The notes under the pieces are model-generated. The model saw only the letters and a program-made list of their open reading frames with translations, ran no database searches and was not told the origin of the DNA. From Candidatus Dependentiae bacterium (GTDB lineage Bacteria > Babelota > Babeliae > Babelales > UBA12411): a DNA stretch of 64,000 bases. Position numbers and translations under genes: made by a program. The number at the start of each line of letters is the position of its first letter. Within the stretch, counting starts at the first letter, position 1. The stretch lies in the NCBI GenBank assembly GCA_003511165.1, contig DOJW01000008.1, positions 123,645 to 187,644 of the forward strand, written 5' to 3'. This document shows positions 35,802 to 44,881 of this stretch, piece by piece.

Positions 35802-36689
35802 CTAGCGAATTTTGCCATCAAAAACCACAGAAGCTATCGAGTCACAAAATTTAATAGCCGCCGAAACATCTTTTTGAAAAATATTTCTGCCTACAGCACA
35901 CCCAGATGTTCCACCTATATAAATTTGATCATACAATTCTTGCAAAAATGCCTTTTCGTCTTTCAAAGAACCGCCAGCACAAATCACTCTGCTCTTACCT
36001 GCAGCTTGAGTAGCCTGCATGAGCAATTCTCCATTTTTCTTTAAACTCTCACTGATCGGAGGATTTATTTTGATAAAATCTGCACCGAGAGCAGCACCTA
36101 CACCAGCAGCTCCTGCTAGCAAATTCGCTTCTCTTTCATTTTTAATGGCCTGACCGCGAGGATAAATCCATAAAATTGCAATCATTCCGTTTTGATGCGC
36201 ATGCAAAATCATTTCGCTAGCCTGACGCATCATTTGCGCTTCATATTTGCTTCCTAAATAAATTGTATATCCCATTGCTACAATATTTAATTGCGATTGA
36301 TTTTTAAAATCTACTACTTCTTGCGGAGTGACCAAAAACAAACTCAACGGATCTTCTTGGGCTGTAGAAACAATGCTTGATTTGCCATTTAGCTTTATAA
36401 CATAGTTAACACTTGAATATTCTTCACCATATCTTGCAATTAAACCCAAGTGAGTTGCAAAAGCGCCTATTTTAGATTTGCTAGCTATTTCAAAAAGCGA
36501 CTTTGGATCATTACACAAAGCCGGTAAATTTGGACCATAAAAATCTTGATTTAAATGTTCTATTTTTTGATCAGCCGCAAACAAAAATAATTTTCCACTT
36601 CCCCTTGTCATCGAATCATAATTTTTTTCATAAATAGCCTTTGATTTGGTAGGAACAGTCAAAGGAATACTAAATTTATTATTTTTCAT
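35802..36689 (-). CDS. fbaB: Class I fructose-bisphosphate aldolase (DhnA/FbaB type)
   Basis: A 295-residue protein that splits fructose 1,6-bisphosphate. It fits the archaeal-type class I family (DhnA, COG1830): LFAADQKIEHL, ILWIYPRGQAI and the Schiff-base region GADFIKINPP with Lys207, then ICAGGSLKDEKAF and IGGTSGCAVGRNIF, the phosphate-binding loop. No zinc-binding histidines of class II are needed. It lies divergently from the P-ATPase gene. With gpmI and tkt it gives part of central sugar metabolism. Confidence 0.9.
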   Translation of the reverse strand: MKNNKFSIPLTVPTKSKAIYEKNYDSMTRGSGKLFLFAADQKIEHLNQDFYGPNLPALCNDPKSLFEIASKSKIGAFATHLGLIARYGEEYSSVNYVIKLNGKSSIVSTAQEDPLSLFLVTPQEVVDFKNQSQLNIVAMGYTIYLGSKYEAQMMRQASEMILHAHQNGMIAILWIYPRGQAIKNEREANLLAGAAGVGAALGADFIKINPPISESLKKNGELLMQATQAAGKSRVICAGGSLKDEKAFLQELYDQIYIGGTSGCAVGRNIFQKDVSAAIKFCDSIASVVFDGKIR

Positions 36690-36805
36690 TTATTTACCTC
36701 TTCGTTAACTTTCAAAGTTTACTTGAAACATTCGATCTATATTTATTAATATTCAATTTAATTAGTCAATTTTTTAATAAGTTATAAAAATTTTGGAGCT
36801 AGTAC

Positions 36806-39388
36806 ATGGAAGTTTATCAAATACCAGTAGAAGAAATCGCAAAAAATTTAAAAACAGATGTGAAAATAGGATTATCAAGCAACGAGGCAAATGAACGCTT
36901 AAAAAAATTTGGCCCCAATTCTGTACCATCAAAGTCAAGCGATACCGTTTTTTCTATTTTTATTTCTCAATTTTTAAATCCTTTAATATTTATTTTGGTA
37001 ATCGCAACCATACTAAGTTTGCTAATAGGCGATCTAAAAGATGCGATCATCATCGCTGTCACAACTATGATAAATACCATTGTAGGGTTTTTTCAAGAAT
37101 ACAAAGCAAATAAGGCAGCAGAAAAATTACGCACTTTTGAAATTTCAAAATGCATTGTAAAACGTAATGGCAAAACATTTTTGACCGATACTAAAAATCT
37201 AGTTGTTGGCGATATCGTCTTGCTCACAGCAGGTAGCAAAGTCCCTGCAGACATTCGATTAACAAACAGTTTTAACTTTGAAATTCAAGAATCAATTTTG
37301 ACCGGAGAGTCACAAGCGTCGCAAAAAAATACTTTTATATTAAAAGAAAAAGTAACACTTGCAGATCAAAAAAATATGGCTTTTATGGGGACATTTGTTA
37401 TAAACGGTCGCGCTGAAGGAATAGTGGTAAAAACAGGGAAAGAAACAGAATTTGGAAAAATCGCAAATTTGATTTTAACACCAGAAACTTCGCTAACTCC
37501 CATCCAAGATCAATTAAAAAAATTCAGTTGGTTCATTGGCGGATTAATGACTTTTATATCGTTAATCATTTTATCAATAGGATTAATAAGACAAATCCCA
37601 CTTGTAGATTTAATAGGAGTTGCAACAGCTCTAACCGTCGCAGCGATTCCCGAAGGTTTGATAATAGCCGTAACCATCACACTCGCAATAGGAATGCAGC
37701 GAATTTTCAAAAAGCATGCACTTATCAAAAAATTAATTGCGGCCGAAACTTTAGGAAATATTTCTGTCATTTGTACAGACAAGACAGGAACGCTCACAGA
37801 AGGAAAAATGTCCGTTTCAAAAATCATTACTCAAAACTACCAGGGCGCAATCGATTTAACAAAACTAAAAGAAATAGAAAACATTCTCCAGCTTGCGGCG
37901 TTAAATAACAATGTCTTTTATAATAACGAGTCTAAAACCTGGATAGGAAGCGCAACAGAAAAAGCATTAGTAGAAGCAGCAGAAAAAATAGGAATCAAAC
38001 CATCAGAAATGCAAAACCAATTTCCATTGATCGACGAAATTCCTTTTTCTTCAGATTTAAAATATATGGCAACATTGCACAAGTCTGATACTGGGCAAAA
38101 ATTAGTACTCAAAGGCGCACCTGAGGTTATTTTACCTTTATGTAATTTAACAATTGAAGAAAGAAAACATTTTGAAGAAGAAAATTTAAAAATAATTTCC
38201 AGCGGTTTTCGCGTTTTGGCATTTACTTACAAAGACCAAAAAACAATAGACCTAAAAAAAGATCTAAATAATCTAACCTTTGCAGGTTTAATATATCTCC
38301 AAGATAAACTCCGCCCCACAGCGGCAAACAGTATACAAATATTAAAAAATGCGGGAATTAGAACAATCATTTTGACAGGTGATAATGCCGAAACAGCAAG
38401 AATTATAGCAAAAGAAATAGGTCTTATCGTGGAGCAAAATGGAATAATCACAGGCGCAGAACTTGAAAAAATGTCTGACAAAGAACTTGCTACAAAGATA
38501 ATTGATACCAAAATATTCGCGCGCATCGACCCAATCCACAAAATTAGAATCGTAAAAATTTTAAAAAGTATGGGCAACTCTGTAGCAATGATCGGAGATG
38601 GAGTAAATGATGCTCCGGCAATCCTTGCAGCCGATATCGGAATAGCTCTCAGCAGTGGATCTGACCTTGCTTGTGAAGTTGCAGATATGGTTTTACTTGA
38701 TAATAATCTTGCAACTGTTACCGATGCTGTTTATGAAGGACGACTAATAATCGATAACATAAAAAAGGTTTTGACTTATCTTTTGGCCCACGGCTTTGGT
38801 GAGATAATTTTGATTGGACTTGCCATATTGTTTAATCTTCCAATGCCAATAACAATTGGACAAATTTTGTGGATCAATCTAATTTCTCATGGCTTCTCGC
38901 ACCTAGCATTAACGGTTGAACCTGCAGAAGATGGAATAATGGACAGAAAACCACTTCCACGAAATAATCCCATTTTTACAAAAGATATGAAAATATTAAT
39001 TTTTGTCATAGGAATTACAACTGATATAGGCTTATTTTCCATTTATTATTTTTTAAGAAAATTTAACACTTTCGATTTTAATCATTTAAGAACAATAATC
39101 TTTTCCGCCTTTTCACTTACCTCTCTTTTTTATGTTTTTTCAGTTCGCAGCATGAACCAATCAATTTTTAAAACAAAAATTCTACAAAACAAATGGTTAA
39201 ATCTTACCGTAATTGTTGGGGTTTTGATGCAGATTGTAGTTATTTACGCTCCAGCCTTACAAAAAATATTTTTAACTGAACCATTAAACCTAATAGAATG
39301 GGGATTAATACTTACTTTGGCATCACTAAAACTAATTTTTATAGAGATATTTAAAAACATTTTGATATCAAGGCGTAAAAAACTTTAA
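36806..39388 (+). CDS. Calcium-type P-type ATPase (P2)
   Basis: An 860-residue membrane pump. N-terminal cation-ATPase domain (LSSNEANERLKKFGPNSVP), actuator motif ILTGES, M4 with AIPEGLI, the phosphorylation site CTDKTGTLT with Asp325, nucleotide-binding KGAPEVILPL, TGDNAETAR and the hinge GDGVNDAPA. Ten membrane segments are consistent with the hydropathy; M5-M6 include NLISHGFSHLAL. The family exports Ca2+ or related divalent cations; the PEG(L) motif fits P2A/P2B pumps, but Na+ or Mn2+ transport is possible. No transporter partner lies nearby. Confidence 0.92.
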   Translation: MEVYQIPVEEIAKNLKTDVKIGLSSNEANERLKKFGPNSVPSKSSDTVFSIFISQFLNPLIFILVIATILSLLIGDLKDAIIIAVTTMINTIVGFFQEYKANKAAEKLRTFEISKCIVKRNGKTFLTDTKNLVVGDIVLLTAGSKVPADIRLTNSFNFEIQESILTGESQASQKNTFILKEKVTLADQKNMAFMGTFVINGRAEGIVVKTGKETEFGKIANLILTPETSLTPIQDQLKKFSWFIGGLMTFISLIILSIGLIRQIPLVDLIGVATALTVAAIPEGLIIAVTITLAIGMQRIFKKHALIKKLIAAETLGNISVICTDKTGTLTEGKMSVSKIITQNYQGAIDLTKLKEIENILQLAALNNNVFYNNESKTWIGSATEKALVEAAEKIGIKPSEMQNQFPLIDEIPFSSDLKYMATLHKSDTGQKLVLKGAPEVILPLCNLTIEERKHFEEENLKIISSGFRVLAFTYKDQKTIDLKKDLNNLTFAGLIYLQDKLRPTAANSIQILKNAGIRTIILTGDNAETARIIAKEIGLIVEQNGIITGAELEKMSDKELATKIIDTKIFARIDPIHKIRIVKILKSMGNSVAMIGDGVNDAPAILAADIGIALSSGSDLACEVADMVLLDNNLATVTDAVYEGRLIIDNIKKVLTYLLAHGFGEIILIGLAILFNLPMPITIGQILWINLISHGFSHLALTVEPAEDGIMDRKPLPRNNPIFTKDMKILIFVIGITTDIGLFSIYYFLRKFNTFDFNHLRTIIFSAFSLTSLFYVFSVRSMNQSIFKTKILQNKWLNLTVIVGVLMQIVVIYAPALQKIFLTEPLNLIEWGLILTLASLKLIFIEIFKNILISRRKKL

Positions 39389-39557
39389 TTTTTAAGCAAA
39401 AACCCCACTTTTTTAAAAACCAGAGGGGGCGGTTTGACTTTAGATTTCTTTCATTTAAGGTAGAAGTACTAAAATGCAAAACTCTAAAACTACTAATTAA
39501 ACGCCATATTTTGCACCTTAGAAACTTTTTAACCTTAATTTGGGAAGGGATCACATA

Positions 39558-39998
39558 ATGATTAACAATAAATATGTAAAAATCACTATTTTAGCCGGTA
39601 CATTAGGCTTAGTTGGCTTTTTAAAAGCTGCAAATTCAATAACAATTGAACAGCCTTCAATAGAAGCAAAAAAACATTTTGACTTAGCAACCAAAATCGG
39701 TGTAAGAGAACTACTTGAAGAATTAGCTACTAAATTGCCCGAAAAAGAAAAAAAGCTTTGTGAAGAAATCAGAAATTTATTAACGACTAAATCTGGATCC
39801 ATCCAAACCAGTAACATTACAGGAATTGTTTTATTAAAGTGTCCTGGATGCAACTTTGACGAAGTTAAAAAAGCTTTCGAATCTTTAAAACACAATGCTA
39901 ATCTTTCAAACATAAATAAATTCGAAGCTGTTTTAAACACAACAGGAGCTTTTTCATTGGCTTCTAATTTTGCAAAATATCTAAACAGCTTAAGTTAA
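39558..39998 (+). CDS. Small exported protein, unknown function
   Basis: A 146-residue protein. Start ATG 39558 follows GGGAAGGGATC; an in-frame TTG at 39540 is less likely. The N-terminus (MINNKYVKITILAGTLGLVGFLKA) is a signal peptide. The mature part is helical with one LLKCPGCNFDEV motif (C-P-G-C), which could bind metal or form a disulfide. A strong terminator follows. Not recognised. Confidence 0.65.
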   Translation: MINNKYVKITILAGTLGLVGFLKAANSITIEQPSIEAKKHFDLATKIGVRELLEELATKLPEKEKKLCEEIRNLLTTKSGSIQTSNITGIVLLKCPGCNFDEVKKAFESLKHNANLSNINKFEAVLNTTGAFSLASNFAKYLNSLS

Positions 39999-40015
39999 CT
40001 TTTTAAATTTTCTAA

Positions 40016-40050
40016 AAATAACCTTGTGTTTTTCACAAGGTTATTTTTTT
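40016..40050 (+). terminator. Intrinsic terminator
   Basis: AAATAACCTTGTG pairs with CACAAGGTTATTT (13 bp) and is followed by a run of T, 18 bases past the stop of the preceding exported-protein gene. Confidence 0.93.
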
Positions 40051-40213
40051 GCCTATTTTCATCTAAAACTTTTTATATTTAAAGTAATAAGCAAAAACTT
40101 CAAAGAATGAGTAAAATTGACATTTTATCCAGTTTCTGTATTTAATAGTCATCTAAAAGATTAATTAAAAATAATTTTATTTTTGCTATCTAACTTATAT
40201 TTTAAGGTTTTTA

Positions 40214-41725
40214 ATGAATCAATTTTGGAAAAAAAACATTCTTTTAGCTATCTTATTTTTTACACTTACAACCGTAACTACAATAAAAGCAGATGAAGAT
40301 GATTTTGAAGATCTTTTACAACTTCAACAAATTTCAATTCCAACAGAATGTTTGGCAACAAAAAGTGCTATCGGTGAATCATTTTCATTAAGCAATGAAG
40401 AAAAAGATTTACTATTATTTATGTCACAAAATGTTAAAGATCCCCTATGGACTATGACAAGACCAGATCCAACAAGAAACACCATATATGCAACTTCAAA
40501 TTCACTAAGAATTGATAATCGTAATTTTCAAACAAATATATTTTATAACTCTACTAACAAAACGGGCGTAACTACTGATAATTTTATAAATTTAGTATTC
40601 GTAAATCCCACAGCAGAAAGTCAATTTTATGCCTTGTTAGTACAGGCAATAAAAACAGCAAAGGGTGTAGATGCAAATAGAGATGATATTCAAACCTTAT
40701 ATACAATGTTAAAAAAACTTTGGATTCAAGAACGAAAAGCTGGATTTATTTTAAAATCAGATTTTTTTAAAGGTTCATTTTGCCTCCAAGCAACCTTACC
40801 TGTAATCCTAGTAGAACGAAATTTAATGGCATCAGACGAAGATCAAAAACAAATCAATGATTTAGTTAATAAAAATTTTGGCAACACCGGCACTTTTGAT
40901 AAAAAAAGAGAATTGGCTCGAATAAAAATAGGAATCGGAGACACCAAATTAAAATTTGGAGTCAAAGCCGTCAATAACGATAATCTAAAAATACATTTAG
41001 GATTAGCTAGTATTTTACCTACGGCTACAGGAATATTATTAGATGGTAAATTCAAAAAACCACAAAGAACATATTTTAATGATTATGACTTTCTCGAGTC
41101 TCTTTTAGAAAATTCTAGAGATTTACTTATATATCCGGAACTCGGTAATGATGGACACTTTAGCATCGGACCTTTTTTAGAAGTAAACTTAGGCCTAGTA
41201 AATAACAAAATGAATCTATGGGGAAAGGTATCATTCGATTCTCTTTTGCCAGCTAGAGAAAAAAGATTAATTTTAAAAAAAAGGACTATAGAAGATCCTG
41301 AATATATAAACAATGCTGCTGAATCAGAAAAAAATAAACTTTTAGAAGAATTTAAGCATCAATATATTGCGCCTCAAGAATATGATGTTACCGTAAGACC
41401 CGGGGGAATTCTCAACTTCACATTTGGCTCTGATTGGAAACACAAAAAATGGACCTTTGGAGCTGCTTATGATTTTTATCTACAGGAAAGAGAGATTTTT
41501 GAAAAATTACATAAAATTGAAGATATCAATATGAATTCTTTAAAAGTCGATGAAGCTTTCATTGATAGAGCGCTTCAGCACAAATTAGCAGGTGAAATAT
41601 CTTACGATATAAAATTAAAAAAAGGTTCTAAAATCAATCTTGGTATCGGAGGCGATGCAACTTTTGTTAGCAGAAGAATGGGACGAGATTGGACCTTATA
41701 TTCAAAACTAAATTTTTATTTTTAA
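40214..41725 (+). CDS. Probable outer-membrane beta-barrel protein
   Basis: A 503-residue protein with a signal peptide (MNQFWKKNILLAILFFTLTTVTTIKA). The second half alternates polar and hydrophobic residues in strands (KLKFGVKAVNNDNLKIHLGLAS, KWTFGAAYDFYLQ, KLAGEISYDIKLKKGSKINLGIGGDATF) and the chain ends in TLYSKLNFYF with a C-terminal Phe, the mark of BAM-inserted barrels. There is no family I can name. About 16-18 short strands are plausible. It follows a terminator and probably has its own promoter. Confidence 0.72.
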   Translation: MNQFWKKNILLAILFFTLTTVTTIKADEDDFEDLLQLQQISIPTECLATKSAIGESFSLSNEEKDLLLFMSQNVKDPLWTMTRPDPTRNTIYATSNSLRIDNRNFQTNIFYNSTNKTGVTTDNFINLVFVNPTAESQFYALLVQAIKTAKGVDANRDDIQTLYTMLKKLWIQERKAGFILKSDFFKGSFCLQATLPVILVERNLMASDEDQKQINDLVNKNFGNTGTFDKKRELARIKIGIGDTKLKFGVKAVNNDNLKIHLGLASILPTATGILLDGKFKKPQRTYFNDYDFLESLLENSRDLLIYPELGNDGHFSIGPFLEVNLGLVNNKMNLWGKVSFDSLLPAREKRLILKKRTIEDPEYINNAAESEKNKLLEEFKHQYIAPQEYDVTVRPGGILNFTFGSDWKHKKWTFGAAYDFYLQEREIFEKLHKIEDINMNSLKVDEAFIDRALQHKLAGEISYDIKLKKGSKINLGIGGDATFVSRRMGRDWTLYSKLNFYF

Positions 41726-41841
41726 AATTATTTAATTTTGCTTTTTTATTTTATTTCGCATATAAACTGTTAAAAGTTTAGGAAGTATTAATGAAGCATT
41801 GTAGTAATAACGAATTTATTAAAAATCTAAGGAGATTTAAT

Positions 41842-42549
41842 ATGTTTAACAAAAAACATTTGCTAGCAGCAATAACAGTAATTTCAAGCATGTCTTTAAC
41901 AATAAAAGCAACTAATCCGACAACCGAAACACCTTCTAATGAACACAAAGGTTTTTATAAACACGCATATGTATCTATCATTGATTCAAAATTGAAAAAT
42001 AATTCTAGATGCGGCGAATTTTCAGCAGAAATTTTATTAACAATGGAAGACGCACTAAAATCTTTAGAGGTGTTAAAAGCAGAATATATAAAAACAAAGT
42101 CTTTCTCTGAAGAACAAAAAAAAGAGTCTAACGATAAAGTTATTCAACATATAAAAGAGGATTTGATCAAACCTCGAACTGTATTTTTGAATTATATATA
42201 TGAATATAAAGAAATGATGGAAGAACTTGTAAAATGGTCCTTTACCAATGTCTCTAAAGTAAAAATCGATTTAAATGATTCTATCCTTCTTAAATTTTTA
42301 AAAAGTGATTTAAAAACCAAAGAACAAATTGAATCCTTTTTTCTTGATGAAGTTACAACTATAAAAAAAGCTAAAAGTCTTTGCACAGAATTCTATATTT
42401 TTACAAACCCTCTTTGGATGTTGTTAAATCCTTATACAAAAGAAAAATCAATTGATTGGATTAAAGATAAAAAATTAAGAACCGAACAAGAAATTGAAGC
42501 TTTAAAAAAAGGACCTTACTTCGCAGGAACTTTTGAACAATCAAAATAA
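41842..42549 (+). CDS. Exported protein, unknown function
   Basis: A 235-residue protein. I start at ATG 41842, which has CTAAGGAGATTTAAT directly upstream; the in-frame ATG at 41791 lies before that site and would bury the signal peptide MFNKKHLLAAITVISSMSLT. The mature protein is helical and charged with two cysteines (SRCGEF, SLCTEF). It follows the putative barrel gene on the same strand and ends before a terminator, so the two could be one unit. No family recognised. Confidence 0.68.
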   Translation: MFNKKHLLAAITVISSMSLTIKATNPTTETPSNEHKGFYKHAYVSIIDSKLKNNSRCGEFSAEILLTMEDALKSLEVLKAEYIKTKSFSEEQKKESNDKVIQHIKEDLIKPRTVFLNYIYEYKEMMEELVKWSFTNVSKVKIDLNDSILLKFLKSDLKTKEQIESFFLDEVTTIKKAKSLCTEFYIFTNPLWMLLNPYTKEKSIDWIKDKKLRTEQEIEALKKGPYFAGTFEQSK

Positions 42550-42577
42550 TTTAAACATTTAAACAAAATTACATAAA

Positions 42578-42609
42578 AAGGGTAAAAGAGCTTTCTTTTA
42601 CCCTTAATT
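42578..42609 (+). terminator. Intrinsic terminator before recD2
   Basis: AAGGGTAAAAGA pairs with TCTTTTACCCTT (12 bp, 4-base loop) and a T-rich stretch follows. It ends 14 bases before the recD2 start, so recD2 needs a promoter inside or just before this region. Confidence 0.8.
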
Positions 42610-42622
42610 TTTGAAAAAAATT

Positions 42623-44815
42623 ATGAATGAAATTGTAGAAATTCACGGCACAATAGAAAAAGAACTTTTTAAAAGTCCAGAAAGTGGATTTTCAATTTTT
42701 ATTGTCAAAGTAAATTCCAAAGAAAATATCACCGCAAAGGGAATTTTGCCTGCGATCCACCAGGGAGAATCTGTTACGCTGCGTGGAATTTGGGGCTTTC
42801 ATCCAAAATTCGGCAGACAATTCGAAGTCAAAGAATGCATAGCAAAACTACCATCAAACGTCGAAGGCATAAAAAAATATTTAAGCAGTGGGCTCATCAA
42901 AGGAATTGGTCCAAAGTATGCAGAAAAATTGGTAGCGACTTTTGGTGAAAGAACTCTTGAGGTGATTGATGAAACGCCAGATGAACTTTTCAGAGTTGAT
43001 GGCATCGGTGAAAAAAGAGTTTCAATAATCATCGAAGCTTGGCAATCTCAAAAAGAAATTTCTCGAGTCATGGTCTTTTTGAAAGAAAAAGATATTTCTA
43101 CATCGTTTGCCACCAAAATTTATAAAACTTATGGTAAAGAATCGGTTGAAAAGATTTTAGAAAATCCTTATCGATTAGCAGAAGATATTTGGGGTGTTGG
43201 TTTTAAAATATCAGATCAAGTTGCCCTCAAGCTTGGATTTGAAAAAAATTCATCAATGCGCATAAAAAGCGGAATTTTATTTTGTCTATCACAAGCAACA
43301 AATGATGGCCACCTTTACTTGGAAATTGATGAACTGAAAAATCAACTTTTTAAGATGCTAGAACTAGAAGAAAGTGACGAATCTAAATCTTTAGTTAAAG
43401 CTGCACTCAATAATCTTTATCTCGAAGAAAAAATTAAGCTTCTAACTAATAATGAAAAACATTATTTGTCACTTCCAAAATATTATTATTCAGAAAAAGG
43501 CATCGCTAACAAAATCAAAAAATTAAAAGATTATAATGCTAAAAATTTTTATTTAGATTTTAACGAAATTTACAAAACAGTTTCTGCTACAGATTCTTAC
43601 GGAAAACAACTAAATGAAGACCAACAAAAAGGAATTTTAAGTTGTCTACAATCAAAAATTACAATCATCACAGGTGGTCCAGGAACGGGTAAAACAACTT
43701 TGATCAAAAAATTACTAGAAGTTTTAGACAACTATAAAATTAATTATAGACTTGCTGCACCAACAGGAAGAGCTGCAAAAAGAATGTTCGAAGGAACTGG
43801 AAAATCTGCTGAAACTCTGCACCGTCTTTTAGAATTTAACCCAACAACCATGAATTTTAATCGAAATGAAGAAAATGCTCTTTTGCTAGATTTTTTAATA
43901 GTCGATGAAGCCTCAATGATCGATGTATTTTTGATGAATTCTATCCTACGAGCAATGCCCCTTCAAGCCAATTTAGTTTTGATAGGAGATGTCGACCAAC
44001 TTCCATCGGTTGGCGCGGGAAATATTTTAAACGATTTAATTGCATCAAATCAAGTCGAAGTTTTGAGATTAACGCAAATTTTCCGCCAAGCAGAAGATAG
44101 TATGATCATCGTAAACGCACACAGAATTAATCACGGTGAGTTTCCAACATCTACAAGAGTAGGATCCAAAAACGATTTCAAATTTATCAAAGAAGATTTA
44201 CCAGAAAATATCTTTCCTCTGCTTCGTCAAATTTATGCGAATTTAGAAAACAAATATAAAATATCGCCTCAAGATTCCATTGTACTTTGTCCAATGAATC
44301 GTGGCGTTGTTGGAACGCAAAGATTAAATCAAGAGCTACAAATGATTTTAAATCCGCAAAATAATGAAGAAAAACAGGTGGCGCGTTTTGGGCAAGTTTA
44401 TAAAATTAATGATCGAGTTATGCAGATCAAAAATAATTACGACAAATTTGTTTTTAACGGGGATATTGGAGAAATAACAGATATTAATAGAACCGACCAG
44501 ATATTAAAAATAAAATTTGGTGAACGTGTTTTAGACTATGATTTTACCGAACTTGATGAGATTGTTCTTTCTTATGCTGTTTCGATACATAAAAGCCAAG
44601 GCTCCGAATTCAAAGCGGTAATTATTCCAATATTTATGCAACATTTTGTTATGCTTCAGCGCAATTTGATTTACACAGCAATCACGCGAGCCAAAAATTT
44701 ATGTATTTTCATTGGACAACCAAGAGCTATCGCTATGGGTATCAAAAATAATAAAAGCGTAATTAGAAATACATTTTTGAAAGAATTTTTGACAACAGAT
44801 CTCGAAGCTAGATAA
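42623..44815 (+). CDS. recD2: RecD2-type 5'-3' DNA helicase
   Basis: A 730-residue helicase from ATG 42623 (an in-frame TTG lies 12 bases upstream). An N-terminal OB-like segment and helix-hairpin-helix units (LIKGIGPKYAEKL, LFRVDGIGEKRV) precede the superfamily-1 core: Walker A GGPGTGKTT from residue 351, APTGRAAKRM, FLIVDEASMID, GDVDQLPSVGAG, LTQIFRQ and the C-terminal SIHKSQGSEF. RecD2 without RecB and RecC acts in DNA repair and replication restart. The HhH region marks RecD2 against RecD1. No obvious Shine-Dalgarno precedes it. Confidence 0.93.
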   Translation: MNEIVEIHGTIEKELFKSPESGFSIFIVKVNSKENITAKGILPAIHQGESVTLRGIWGFHPKFGRQFEVKECIAKLPSNVEGIKKYLSSGLIKGIGPKYAEKLVATFGERTLEVIDETPDELFRVDGIGEKRVSIIIEAWQSQKEISRVMVFLKEKDISTSFATKIYKTYGKESVEKILENPYRLAEDIWGVGFKISDQVALKLGFEKNSSMRIKSGILFCLSQATNDGHLYLEIDELKNQLFKMLELEESDESKSLVKAALNNLYLEEKIKLLTNNEKHYLSLPKYYYSEKGIANKIKKLKDYNAKNFYLDFNEIYKTVSATDSYGKQLNEDQQKGILSCLQSKITIITGGPGTGKTTLIKKLLEVLDNYKINYRLAAPTGRAAKRMFEGTGKSAETLHRLLEFNPTTMNFNRNEENALLLDFLIVDEASMIDVFLMNSILRAMPLQANLVLIGDVDQLPSVGAGNILNDLIASNQVEVLRLTQIFRQAEDSMIIVNAHRINHGEFPTSTRVGSKNDFKFIKEDLPENIFPLLRQIYANLENKYKISPQDSIVLCPMNRGVVGTQRLNQELQMILNPQNNEEKQVARFGQVYKINDRVMQIKNNYDKFVFNGDIGEITDINRTDQILKIKFGERVLDYDFTELDEIVLSYAVSIHKSQGSEFKAVIIPIFMQHFVMLQRNLIYTAITRAKNLCIFIGQPRAIAMGIKNNKSVIRNTFLKEFLTTDLEAR

Positions 44816-44881
44816 AACCTCTTGAATAAAAACATTTTTTATATAACTTTAATCTAAAATGTCTTACTTCCAAAGGATAAA

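Noticed and set aside
39405..39435. Possible terminator after the P-type ATPase
   Set aside because: Only a four-base CCCC/GGGG pairing with a long loop; too weak to report as a feature.
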